A stretch of 11,746 nt of DNA, taken from positions 1 to 11,746 of the forward strand of contig JACKKC010000049.1 in the NCBI GenBank assembly GCA_020637615.1. Reading direction: 5' to 3'. The notes under the pieces are model-generated. The model had not been told where the DNA came from. It searched no databases and saw nothing but the letters and a program-made list of their open reading frames with translations. This stretch comes from Rhodovulum sp. Lineage in GTDB: Bacteria; Pseudomonadota; Alphaproteobacteria; Rhodobacterales; Rhodobacteraceae. A program made the position numbers and the translations under genes. Shown here piece after piece: positions 6,543 through 11,746 of this stretch. Numbering within the stretch: the first letter of the stretch is position 1; each line of letters opens with the position of its first letter.

Positions 6543-7475
6543 ATGAGCTGGAACCCGACGCTCGATCCCGTCACCGCAGACGCGACCGACCCGGACGCGA
6601 TCGAGACCCTGATCATCCCCCGCGCCCGCGACTTGGGCGGCTTCGAGGTCCGCCGCGCCCTGCCCGCGCCCCAGCGCCAGATGGTCGGTCCCTTCATCTT
6701 CTTCGACCAGGCGGGACCGGCGGAATTCGTCACCGGCCAGGGCATCGACGTGCGCCCGCATCCGCATATCGGGCTGGCGACGGTGACCTATCTCTTCCGC
6801 GGCGAATTCCAGCACCGCGACAGCCTCGGCACCGACCAGATGATCTACCCCGGCGCGGTCAACTGGATGATCGCGGGCGAGGGCGTGACCCATTCCGAGC
6901 GCACCAGCGCCGCGACCCGCCGCCACCCCCATTCGCTCTTCGGCATCCAGACCTGGGTCGCGCTCCCCGAATCGGCCGAGGACGCCCCCGCCGCCTTCGA
7001 GCACCACGGCAAGGAGGCGCTGCCCGTCTTCGGCGACGGCGGCGTCAGCGTCCGGCTCATCCTCGGCGAGGCCTGGGGCGAGCGGGCGCCGGTGAAGACC
7101 TTCAGCGAGATGTTCTACGCCGATGCCGAGCTGGCCCCCGGCGCCGCCATGCCGCTGCCCGACGGCCACGAGGATCGCGGGCTCTACGTGCTGTCGGGCT
7201 CGATCAGCATCGCCGGCCAGACCTTCGAGGCCGGGCGGATGATGACCTTCCGGCCCGGAGACCGCGCCGCGCTCGCCGCCGGGCCCGAGGGCGCACGCGT
7301 CATGCTGCTCGGCGGCGAGACGCTGGCCGGGCCGCGCTACATCTGGTGGAACTTCGTCGCTTCCTCGAAGGAACGCATCGAGGCGGCCAAGGAGGCCTGG
7401 CGCGCCGGCGACTGGGAGCACGGCCGCTTCCGCCTGCCGCCGGGGGATACCGAGGAATTCATCCCGCTGCCGTGA
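6543..7475 (+). CDS. Pirin family protein
   Basis: This is a bicupin iron-binding protein of 310 residues, presumably cytoplasmic. The N-terminal pirin cupin shows the metal site HPHIGLATVTYL (H73, H75) and GEGVTHSER (H117, E119). The spacing matches the two His, His and Glu ligands of human pirin. GPFIFFDQ and MIYPGAVNWMIAGEGV are further family signatures, and the C-terminal cupin runs from about 185 to 300 with WNFVASSKERIEAAKEAW near the end. Bacterial pirins include quercetin-2,3-dioxygenases and regulators of central metabolism, and sequence alone does not decide which this is. Translation should be strong: AAGGAGG sits 8 nt before the ATG. It forms a two-gene unit with the GNAT protein 3 nt upstream and ends 12 nt from a convergent membrane protein gene. 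Confidence 0.95.
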   Translation: MSWNPTLDPVTADATDPDAIETLIIPRARDLGGFEVRRALPAPQRQMVGPFIFFDQAGPAEFVTGQGIDVRPHPHIGLATVTYLFRGEFQHRDSLGTDQMIYPGAVNWMIAGEGVTHSERTSAATRRHPHSLFGIQTWVALPESAEDAPAAFEHHGKEALPVFGDGGVSVRLILGEAWGERAPVKTFSEMFYADAELAPGAAMPLPDGHEDRGLYVLSGSISIAGQTFEAGRMMTFRPGDRAALAAGPEGARVMLLGGETLAGPRYIWWNFVASSKERIEAAKEAWRAGDWEHGRFRLPPGDTEEFIPLP

Positions 7476-7487
7476 GGCAACCGCCGG

Positions 7488-7988
7488 TCACGCCCCCCGC
7501 CGCGCCTCGACCACGGCGGCCAGCACGACCGCGTAGAGGACATGCCCGACCAGCGCCACCCAGGCGATGCCGGTGAACCCGAGGAACGCCGGCAGGCCGG
7601 CCGCCAGATGCGCCATGACATAGAGCGCGAAGACCCAGAGCGCGGCGCCATAGGCGACCGCGGCCAGCCACCAGGGCAGGCCGGGCGCGATCCGCCGCGC
7701 CAGCGGCCGGGCCACCAGCATCCAGCCCAGGGCATAGGCCGCGAGCCCGGTGAAATAGTGCAGGAGATGCGCCGCCGGCGCGCTGTCGACGCCGAAGACC
7801 GTCTTGAGAACCGATTGCGCCAGCGGGACCGGGGCGAGCGCTGCGAAACCGAGCAACGGGCTGAGCCCCTGCCCGAAGGCGTCGAAGGCAAGCGTCGCGA
7901 CAGCGCCCGCGATTAGCAGGGTCGCTGTCGTCCGGCGGTCGATCGCCGGGAAATCGAAGGATCGGTCGTCGGTCTGCGGCATGGTCAT
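7488..7988 (-). CDS. Integral membrane protein of unknown function
   Basis: The product is a 166-residue hydrophobic protein with about five potential membrane segments, roughly at residues 21-38, 43-63, 73-95, 104-130 and 133-163. The N-terminus before them is short and polar (MTMPQTDDRSFDFPAIDRR). Histidines H74 and H77 (HLLH), H127 and H149 lie in or near the segments; whether they bind a cofactor is unknown. I do not recognise the family. The start is uncertain: ATGs at 7988 and 7982 are two codons apart. Further in-frame ATGs upstream (about 8018 and 8075) would add an arginine-rich leader that spans the palindromes at 8046-8075, so I prefer 7988, which has GGGAAA about 8 nt before it. 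The gene is convergent with pirin (12-nt gap) and in the same orientation as the methyltransferase gene upstream of it, 141 nt away. Confidence 0.75.
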   Translation of the reverse strand: MTMPQTDDRSFDFPAIDRRTTATLLIAGAVATLAFDAFGQGLSPLLGFAALAPVPLAQSVLKTVFGVDSAPAAHLLHYFTGLAAYALGWMLVARPLARRIAPGLPWWLAAVAYGAALWVFALYVMAHLAAGLPAFLGFTGIAWVALVGHVLYAVVLAAVVEARRGA

Positions 7989-8045
7989 GGCGCGGTTTCC
8001 CGTTGCTGGAGCCTGCATCGTGGTCCCACGGCCATTCGCCACACG

Positions 8046-8075
8046 ACGGCGCGCCGTGACACCGACCGGCGTCAC
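8046..8075. promoter_or_regulatory. Two adjoining palindromes upstream of the membrane protein gene
   Basis: ACGGCGCGCCGT (8046-8057) is a perfect 12-bp palindrome. It overlaps GTGACACCGACCGGCGTCAC (8056-8075), a near-perfect 20-bp inverted repeat with arms GTGAC/GTCAC and inner CCG/CGG, broken by one pair. They lie 58-87 nt upstream of the chosen start at 7988, where an operator would be expected. They could equally be a hairpin ending the methyltransferase transcript, which stops at 8130, though there is no U-tract. No regulator is identified. Confidence 0.4.
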
Positions 8076-8129
8076 AGCTGCGTGAGACCGCCTGGAGACG
8101 GACGAGGGTTCGGAGGTTTCGGGCCCAGC

Positions 8130-8783
8130 TCAGTCGACGATGGCGATCGCGAAGCCGTCCCAGCCCTTGTCGCCGACCGTCTGCACCGCTGTGGCGGTCA
8201 GGCGGGGTTCTACCGCGAGGCGGTCGAGGAATTTCCGCGTCCCCTGAAGGGCCGGGTCCGAAGCCGAATCGTCGGCAATACGACCCGCGCGCACCACATT
8301 GTCGCAGACGATGACCGTGCCGGACCGGGCGAGTCGCAGCGCCCAGTCGAGGTAGGCGGCGTTGTTCTCCTTGTCGGCGTCGATGAAGATGAAGTCGAAG
8401 GGCGCGAGCGCTTTGAGCTCGGGAAGGCTGTCGAGTGCGGCCCCGACCCGGATCTCGACGCGGTCCGAAAGTCCGGCTCGCGCGACATTGGCCCGGGCGA
8501 CCTCGGCATGATGGGCGGCGTATTCGAGGGTCACCAGCCGGCCCTCCGGCGGCAGCGCCCGGGCGAGCCAGATCGTCGAATAGCCGCCCAGCGTGCCGAT
8601 CTCGAGGATGCGCCGGGCCCCGTTCATGCGCGCGAGAATGTGCAGGAGCTTGCCATGCGCCCGCGAGACGTCGATCGCCGGCAGGCCGGCGGAGGCGTTG
8701 GCGGCGAGCGCCGCGTCCAGAACGGGATCCTCAGGCAGGAGCTTGCCGGCGAGATAGCTGTCCACGCGCTTCCAGTCGTCCAT
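8130..8783 (-). CDS. SAM-dependent O-methyltransferase, CCoAOMT/COMT type
   Basis: This is a cytoplasmic class I methyltransferase of 217 residues that moves a methyl group from S-adenosylmethionine to a hydroxyl, probably of a catechol-like or similar small molecule. Motif I is ILEIGTLGGYSTIWLARALP (59-78), and acidic E87 follows strand 2 for the ribose. The divalent-metal site typical of this family is present as FIDADKENN (133-141, D135 and D137) and CDNVVRAG (160-167, D161-N162). An N-terminal helical part precedes the core, as in bacterial family members. The ATG at 8783 lies 10 nt after the response regulator stop, with GAGGA about 8 nt before it. It therefore belongs to the regulator operon as its third gene. 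The acceptor substrate cannot be read from sequence. Confidence 0.9.
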   Translation of the reverse strand: MDDWKRVDSYLAGKLLPEDPVLDAALAANASAGLPAIDVSRAHGKLLHILARMNGARRILEIGTLGGYSTIWLARALPPEGRLVTLEYAAHHAEVARANVARAGLSDRVEIRVGAALDSLPELKALAPFDFIFIDADKENNAAYLDWALRLARSGTVIVCDNVVRAGRIADDSASDPALQGTRKFLDRLAVEPRLTATAVQTVGDKGWDGFAIAIVD

Positions 8784-8793
8784 CCTGGCATCC

Positions 8794-9498
8794 TCAATCG
8801 GGGGCGAGCATGTAGCCCGAGCCACGCACCGTCTGGAGATAGCGCGGCGATTTCGGGTCGGTCTCGATCTTGCGGCGCAGGCGGGTGATCTGCACGTCGA
8901 CCGCGCGCTCCTGCGCTTCGGCGACCCCGCCACCTAGATCCTCCACCAGCTCCTGCCGGCTGACCGGTTCGTGCGCGCGCGCGGCGAAGACCCGCATCAG
9001 CAGCGATTCGGTGGCGGTCAGGCGCACGAGATCGCGCCCGCGCCAGAGTTCGCCGCGGGTGACGTCGTAGCGGACCTCTCCGAGGTGGAGCGAGCGCGGT
9101 GGCTCGGCCCGCGCCGCGGGCTTCGGGATCCGCCGCAGGATGGCGTTGATCCGCAGCAGCAGTTCGCGTGGCTCGAAGGGCTTGGGCAGGTAGTCGTCCG
9201 CCCCCGCCTCCAGGCCGCGGATGCGGTCATCCGCATCGCCGCGCGCCGTCAGGAGCAGAATCGGCGTGGTCAGGGTCTCGCGCAGGCTTTCGGTCAGCGC
9301 GAGGCCGCTCTCGCCTGGCATCATCACGTCGAGCACGATCAGGTCGAACTCCAGCCCCTCCAGCAGGTTGCGGGCATGGCGGGCATCGCGGGCCACGCTG
9401 ACCCAGAAGCCGTTGCGGGCGAGGAACTTCTGCAGGAGGCTCCGGATGCGCGCATCGTCGTCGACCACGAGCACATGGGCCTGCGGCGCGTCGCTCAT
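8794..9498 (-). CDS. petR: OmpR-family response regulator, PetR-like
   Basis: This is a two-component DNA-binding regulator of 234 residues. The receiver domain (about 7-122) has the acidic cluster DDD at 13-15, phospho-acceptor D57 in VLDVMMPGE, T84 and K106 (LPKPF). The winged-helix effector domain (about 137-232) shows LTATESLLMRVF, VSRQELVEDL, VDVQITRLRRKIE and the terminal TVRGSGYML, all OmpR/PhoB hallmarks. No histidine kinase gene is nearby. The start overlaps the MarR gene stop as ATGA. The same pairing, a MarR protein followed by an overlapping OmpR regulator, is known in Rhodobacter capsulatus as petP-petR, where PetR is required for cytochrome bc1 gene expression. The name rests on that gene order and on general similarity. 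No petABC genes are in this window. Confidence 0.85.
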   Translation of the reverse strand: MSDAPQAHVLVVDDDARIRSLLQKFLARNGFWVSVARDARHARNLLEGLEFDLIVLDVMMPGESGLALTESLRETLTTPILLLTARGDADDRIRGLEAGADDYLPKPFEPRELLLRINAILRRIPKPAARAEPPRSLHLGEVRYDVTRGELWRGRDLVRLTATESLLMRVFAARAHEPVSRQELVEDLGGGVAEAQERAVDVQITRLRRKIETDPKSPRYLQTVRGSGYMLAPD

Positions 9499-10028
9499 GA
9501 CCGGCCAGCCTCCGACCGGCCTGCCTCGATGCCACCCAGAACCCGTTCACGCATGTCCGGGTCGATCATCTGCTCCAGGACCTTGCGGAACCCGACGACC
9601 GCCTCCGGGCCCGCGCTGGAATAGGCCGCCCGCATCCGCCGGCGCTGCGCCGCCGAAAGCTCCTGCTCGAGCGCGTGCCCCTCGGGTGTGAGATGCAGGT
9701 TGCGCTGCCGGCGGTCGGTCTCGCCCACGCGGCTCTCCACGAGCCCATCCTCGACCAGCTGGCGGAGCACGCGGTTGAGGCTTTGCTTGGTGACGCCGAG
9801 GATCTCGAGCAGCTCGTTCACCGTCAGCCCTGGCCGGCGGTTGATGAAATGGATCGCCCGGTGATGCGCCCGCCCGTAGTGGCGCTCCCCGAGGATGCGG
9901 TCGGGGTCGGAGGTGAAGCCGCGATAGGCGAAGAACATCAGCTCGATCCCTTGCCGGAGCTGATCGTCCGTCAGGAACAGCAGCTGCTCGCTCCGGGTGG
10001 GACTGGTGGAGAAGCCGCGCTCCGGCAT
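9495..10028 (-). CDS. petP: MarR-family transcriptional regulator, PetP-like
   Basis: This is a dimeric winged-helix regulator of 177 residues. An N-terminal helical region (about 18-60) includes LRQGIELMFFAYRGF. The DNA-binding part follows: LTVNELLEILGVTKQSLNRVLRQLVEDGLV (68-97), with the recognition helix around 79-91 and the wing DRRQRNLHLTPEG at 105-117. A C-terminal dimerisation helix comes last. The ATG at 10028 has AGGAGG 4 nt upstream (10033-10038). It is the first gene of the operon with the response regulator (ATGA overlap) and methyltransferase, and is divergent from the aminotransferase gene. Its promoter carries a palindrome in the -35/-10 spacer, so autoregulation is plausible. 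The PetP name is inferred from pairing with the PetR-like gene. Confidence 0.85.
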   Translation of the reverse strand: MPERGFSTSPTRSEQLLFLTDDQLRQGIELMFFAYRGFTSDPDRILGERHYGRAHHRAIHFINRRPGLTVNELLEILGVTKQSLNRVLRQLVEDGLVESRVGETDRRQRNLHLTPEGHALEQELSAAQRRRMRAAYSSAGPEAVVGFRKVLEQMIDPDMRERVLGGIEAGRSEAGRS

Positions 10029-10054
10029 CCTGCCTCCTCTGACGACGCGCGATC

Positions 10055-10083
10055 AGTTTATGTCAGCGATATTGACATTCCAA
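10055..10083 (-). promoter_or_regulatory. Promoter of the petP-petR-methyltransferase operon
   Basis: On the minus strand TTGGAA (10083-10078) and TAAACT (10060-10055) are separated by exactly 17 nt. They match the sigma-70 hexamers at 4 of 6 positions each. Predicted initiation near 10048 gives a leader of about 20 nt containing AGGAGG just before the ATG at 10028. The geometry is good and no better candidate lies in the gap. On the plus strand a perfect TTGACA (10072-10077) could be the -35 of the divergent aminotransferase promoter, but the expected -10 (around 10095) is poor. Confidence 0.55.
10061..10077. promoter_or_regulatory. Operator-like palindrome TGTCA-N7-TGACA
   Basis: TGTCAGCGATATTGACA has 5-bp inverted arms 7 nt apart. 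It exactly fills the spacer of the leftward petP promoter and covers the TTGACA of a possible rightward ilvE promoter. A protein bound here would block both. The PetP-like MarR protein is the obvious candidate, by position only. Confidence 0.5.
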
Positions 10084-10170
10084 GCCTCAAATGCTAGCCG
10101 GAGCACCGCCCGGCGCAACATTGCACCGCGTTGTCCGGCGGGCGAAGAATCCGAAACCCTGGGGGATGTC

Positions 10171-11055
10171 ATGGTTGCTGCATACGACGATCGGGACGGA
10201 GTCATCTGGATGGATGGCGCCTTCGTTCCCTGGCGCGATGCCAAGGTCCATGTGCTCACCCATGCGCTGCATTACGCGAGTTCGGTCTTCGAGGGCGAGC
10301 GGGCCTATGGCGGGGTGATCTTCAAGAGCCGGGAGCATACCGAGCGGCTGCTGAAATCCTGCGACTACATCGACATTCCCCATCCCTTCTCGGTGGAGGA
10401 GATCGAGGCGGCCAAGGCGGCGGCGCTGCGGGAGAGCGGGCTTTCCGACGCCTATGTGCGGCCGGTGGTCTGGCGGGGCTCGGGGCCGGACATGGGGGTC
10501 GCCTCGGCGCGCAACCCGGTGCATATGGCGATCGCGGTCTGGGAATGGGGCGCCTATTACGGCGATGCCAAGCTCAAGGGCGCGAAGCTCGACATCTCCA
10601 AGTGGAAGCGCCCGAGCCCGGAGACCATCCCCTGCTTCGCCAAGGCGGCCGGGCTCTACATGATCTGCACCATGTCCAAGCATGTCGCGGAGGCCAAGGG
10701 CTGCTCGGATGCGATCATGATGGACTACCGGGGCTATGTGGCGGAGGCGACCGGGGCGAATGTCTTCTTCGTCAGGGACGGCAAGGTGCATACCCCGAAG
10801 CCTGATTGCTTCCTCAACGGCATCACCCGGCAGACGGTGCTCCAGATGCTCAAGGAGCGCGGGGTCGAGGTGATCGAGCGGCATATCGAGCCCGGCGAGA
10901 TGGAGGGCTTCGAGCAATGCTGGCTGACCGGGACCGCGGCGGAGGTGACGCCGGTGGGCTCGATCGGCGAGTTCAGCTTCGAGGTGGGCGCGCTCACACG
11001 GTCGATCGCGGGGGATTACGAGAAGCTGGTGCGCGGGCAGCTCGCGGCGGCGTGA
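10171..11055 (+). CDS. ilvE: Branched-chain amino acid aminotransferase
   Basis: This is a fold-type IV pyridoxal-phosphate enzyme of 294 residues. It transfers the amino group between glutamate and the 2-oxo acids of leucine, isoleucine and valine. ALHYASSVFEGERAYGG (32-48) and RPVVWRGSGPDMGV (97-110) are family blocks. The PLP lysine is K158 in CFAKAAGLYM, in the position of E. coli IlvE K160. GYVAEATGANVF (188-199) supplies E192, and WLTGTAAEVTPVGSI (251-265) closes the cofactor pocket. The length is typical. The ATG at 10171 is preceded by GGGGGA 4 nt away. The frame is open back to 9997, but that extension runs through the divergent promoter and into petP and has no family similarity. 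D-amino-acid or aminodeoxychorismate lyase relatives are less likely because the motifs fit IlvE better. Confidence 0.94.
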   Translation: MVAAYDDRDGVIWMDGAFVPWRDAKVHVLTHALHYASSVFEGERAYGGVIFKSREHTERLLKSCDYIDIPHPFSVEEIEAAKAAALRESGLSDAYVRPVVWRGSGPDMGVASARNPVHMAIAVWEWGAYYGDAKLKGAKLDISKWKRPSPETIPCFAKAAGLYMICTMSKHVAEAKGCSDAIMMDYRGYVAEATGANVFFVRDGKVHTPKPDCFLNGITRQTVLQMLKERGVEVIERHIEPGEMEGFEQCWLTGTAAEVTPVGSIGEFSFEVGALTRSIAGDYEKLVRGQLAAA

Positions 11056-11068
11056 CGGCGGGCCGGGC

Positions 11069-11109
11069 TTGACCGGGATCAAGGCCGGGCCCGCAGGGTC
11101 GCCTATGGT
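11069..11109 (+). promoter_or_regulatory. FNR-type (FnrL) site and promoter in front of ydcH
   Basis: TTGACCGGGATCAA (11069-11082) differs from the FNR/FnrL consensus TTGAT-N4-ATCAA at one base. TATGGT (11104-11109) is a plausible -10. Initiation around 11116-11117 would place the centre of the site at -40.5 to -41.5, the position of class II FNR activation. The ribosome-binding site CGGAGG (11129-11134) and the ATG at 11144 follow. This suggests anaerobic or low-oxygen induction of the small downstream gene. Confidence 0.6.
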
Positions 11110-11143
11110 CGCGCCGTCACAATCTTACCGGAGGCCTTCGCCC

Positions 11144-11380
11144 ATGACCCATGTCCCGCACGAACTCGCCGAGGAATTCCCCGAATCGCTGGCCCGGATC
11201 TCGGAGCTCAAGCAGCACGATCCGCATTTCGGGCATCTCTTCGAGGAATACCACGCGGTCAACCGGGCGATCCACCGGGCGGAGACCGACCTGGAGCCGA
11301 CCGACGATTTCCACATGCAGGAGATGCGCAAGCAGCGCCTGACCCTGAAGGACCAGATCGCCCGGATCCTCGCGGCCTGA
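11144..11380 (+). CDS. YdcH/DUF465 family small protein
   Basis: This is a 78-residue protein of the YdcH (DUF465) family, which consists of short, charged, all-helical proteins of unknown function. The pattern LARISELKQHDPHFGHLFEEYHAVNRAIHRAE followed by a loop (DLEPTDDF) and HMQEMRKQRLTLKDQIARIL gives two amphipathic helices that can form an antiparallel coiled-coil hairpin. HDPHFGHLFEEYHAVNR is the family's most recognisable block. The ATG at 11144 has CGGAGG 9 nt upstream. It lies 88 nt downstream of ilvE in the same direction but has its own likely FNR-type promoter and ends at a strong hairpin, so it may be a one-gene transcript. Oxygen-linked expression is inferred from the promoter. 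Confidence 0.9.
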   Translation: MTHVPHELAEEFPESLARISELKQHDPHFGHLFEEYHAVNRAIHRAETDLEPTDDFHMQEMRKQRLTLKDQIARILAA

Positions 11381-11412
11381 AGGGCCGCCGGGGAGCCGCT
11401 CCCGGACCCCTT

Positions 11413-11439
11413 CGCCGGCCGCCGAAAGGGCGGTCGGCG
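11413..11439 (+). terminator. Strong hairpin after ydcH
   Basis: CGCCGGCCGCC (11413-11423) pairs with GGCGGTCGGCG (11429-11439) over 11 bp with one G-U pair and a GAAAG loop. It starts 32 nt after the ydcH stop and ends 2 nt before the palindrome at 11442. A weaker GC inverted repeat (CCGGGGAG/CTCCCGG, about 11388-11405) precedes it. No U-run follows, so this is a terminator-like or 3'-end-protecting structure rather than a classic intrinsic terminator. Confidence 0.5.
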
Positions 11440-11441
11440 GC

Positions 11442-11497
11442 TGTCCCCATGGGGACAGAATTCAAGCCGTTGTTTTGAAACGATAAAAGTATTAACG
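11442..11497 (-). repeat. Composite element copy 2 (inverted): palindrome, 25-nt spacer, AT box
   Basis: TGTCCCCATGGGGACA (11442-11457; extended to 18 bp by flanking C and G), then 25 bases (11458-11482), then ATAAAAGTATTAACG (11483-11497), which is the exact reverse complement of the AT box at 6049-6063. It is thus the inverted partner of the element at 6049-6104, with identical end modules and spacing. Sequence homology stops at the outer edge of each module. No target-site duplication is seen. Confidence 0.85.
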
Positions 11498-11514
11498 TGG
11501 AATTGGCGCGTTTC

Positions 11515-11676
11515 ATGCCGAGCGATCGGTCTGTTACGCCGCCTGCGCTGGAGCACACGGGAGCCCGTGCTCGCCGTCGGATAGCGATCCACAAGCTCGC
11601 CGCGGAAACCGAAGCGGTGGAGTGGGGCCATTTGAACGAGCAAACGTGGAGACGATGGTATCAGTCGCTATCGTGA
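11515..11676 (+). CDS. Doubtful small open reading frame
   Basis: An ATG at 11515 opens 53 codons (MPSDRSVTPPALEHTG..., ending WRRWYQSLS). The frame is also open from a GTG at 11497, which is the last base of the AT box. I see no good ribosome-binding sequence and recognise no family. The codon mix is less GC-biased at third positions than in neighbouring genes, and a hairpin (GAGCAC...GTGCTC, about 11552-11573) lies inside it. It overlaps the tail of a possible opposite-strand gene. It may be chance or a remnant. Confidence 0.15.
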   Translation: MPSDRSVTPPALEHTGARARRRIAIHKLAAETEAVEWGHLNEQTWRRWYQSLS

Positions 11677-11746
11677 AGCGCTGACCAACTTGCGATCAAC
11701 TCGGCCATTTCCACCAGGAGTCGCGGACCGCGGTATGGCGCCCTTC
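11661..11746 (-). CDS. Possible C-terminal end of a gene entering from the right edge
   Basis: On the minus strand a frame is open from the right edge to a TGA at 11661-11663. It encodes 27 residues ending in LLVEMAELIASWSALHDSD. The residue mix is protein-like (an amphipathic helix) rather than the arginine-rich pattern of shadow frames. It is too short to identify. If real, it converges on the AT-box/palindrome element. Confidence 0.25.
   Translation of the reverse strand, partial: RAPYRGPRLLVEMAELIASWSALHDSD

Noticed and set aside
6111..7421. A 436-codon minus-strand open frame
   Set aside because: It is the antisense shadow of GNAT and pirin, whose metal-site and cofactor motifs are intact on the plus strand.
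6049..11497. Composite elements as terminal inverted repeats of a transposon
   Set aside because: No transposase or cargo-type gene lies between them, the genes inside look like ordinary chromosomal genes, and I see no duplicated target bases outside the AT boxes.

Overview
The window is GC-rich DNA, roughly two thirds G+C or more, from an alphaproteobacterium. It is most likely a member of the Rhodobacteraceae/Paracoccaceae. The basis for this is an overlapping MarR-regulator/OmpR-type response-regulator pair resembling PetP/PetR of Rhodobacter capsulatus, an FnrL-type TTGAC-N4-ATCAA site, and protein family content typical of that group. There is no tRNA, rRNA, CRISPR array, transposase or integrase that I can recognise.

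Layout. (1) 1-4875, minus strand: a tightly packed five-gene operon. In transcription order it encodes a BMP-family periplasmic binding protein with a Tat-like signal, a double-domain ABC ATPase, two membrane permeases, and a CodA-like cytosine deaminase/amidohydrolase cut by the left edge. The spacings are 0, 8, -1 and -4 nt, so translation is probably coupled. Together they would import a nucleoside or nucleobase and deaminate it. (2) 5001-5600, minus: a beta-carbonic anhydrase with a GTG start. (3) 5601-6227: a 627-base stretch without a convincing gene. It holds a REP-like double hairpin (5851-5927) and an AT-rich box followed by a perfect 16-bp palindrome (6049-6104). (4) 6228-7475, plus: a small YjdJ-type GNAT protein and a pirin, 3 nt apart. 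(5) 7488-7988, minus: an unidentified integral membrane protein, convergent with pirin. (6) 8130-10028, minus: PetP-like MarR regulator, PetR-like response regulator and a CCoAOMT-type O-methyltransferase in one operon. (7) 10171-11055, plus: branched-chain amino acid aminotransferase (IlvE family), divergent from petP. (8) 11144-11380, plus: a YdcH/DUF465 small protein behind what looks like a class II FNR promoter, ending at a strong hairpin. (9) 11381-11746: a second, inverted copy of the AT box/palindrome element, then lower-GC DNA with only small or partial reading frames.

The most unusual structure is the pair of 56-bp composite elements at 6049-6104 and 11442-11497. Each has a 15-bp AT-rich box (CGTTAATACTTTTAT), exactly 25 variable bases, and the palindrome TGTCCCCATGGGGACA. 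They lie in inverted orientation on either side of a 5.3-kb block of ordinary chromosomal genes. I do not recognise the element. Other points worth a look are a palindrome that exactly fills the 17-bp spacer of the petP promoter, the FNR site placed at about -41.5 upstream of ydcH, and an 11-bp tandem duplication over the ribosome-binding region of the transporter operon.
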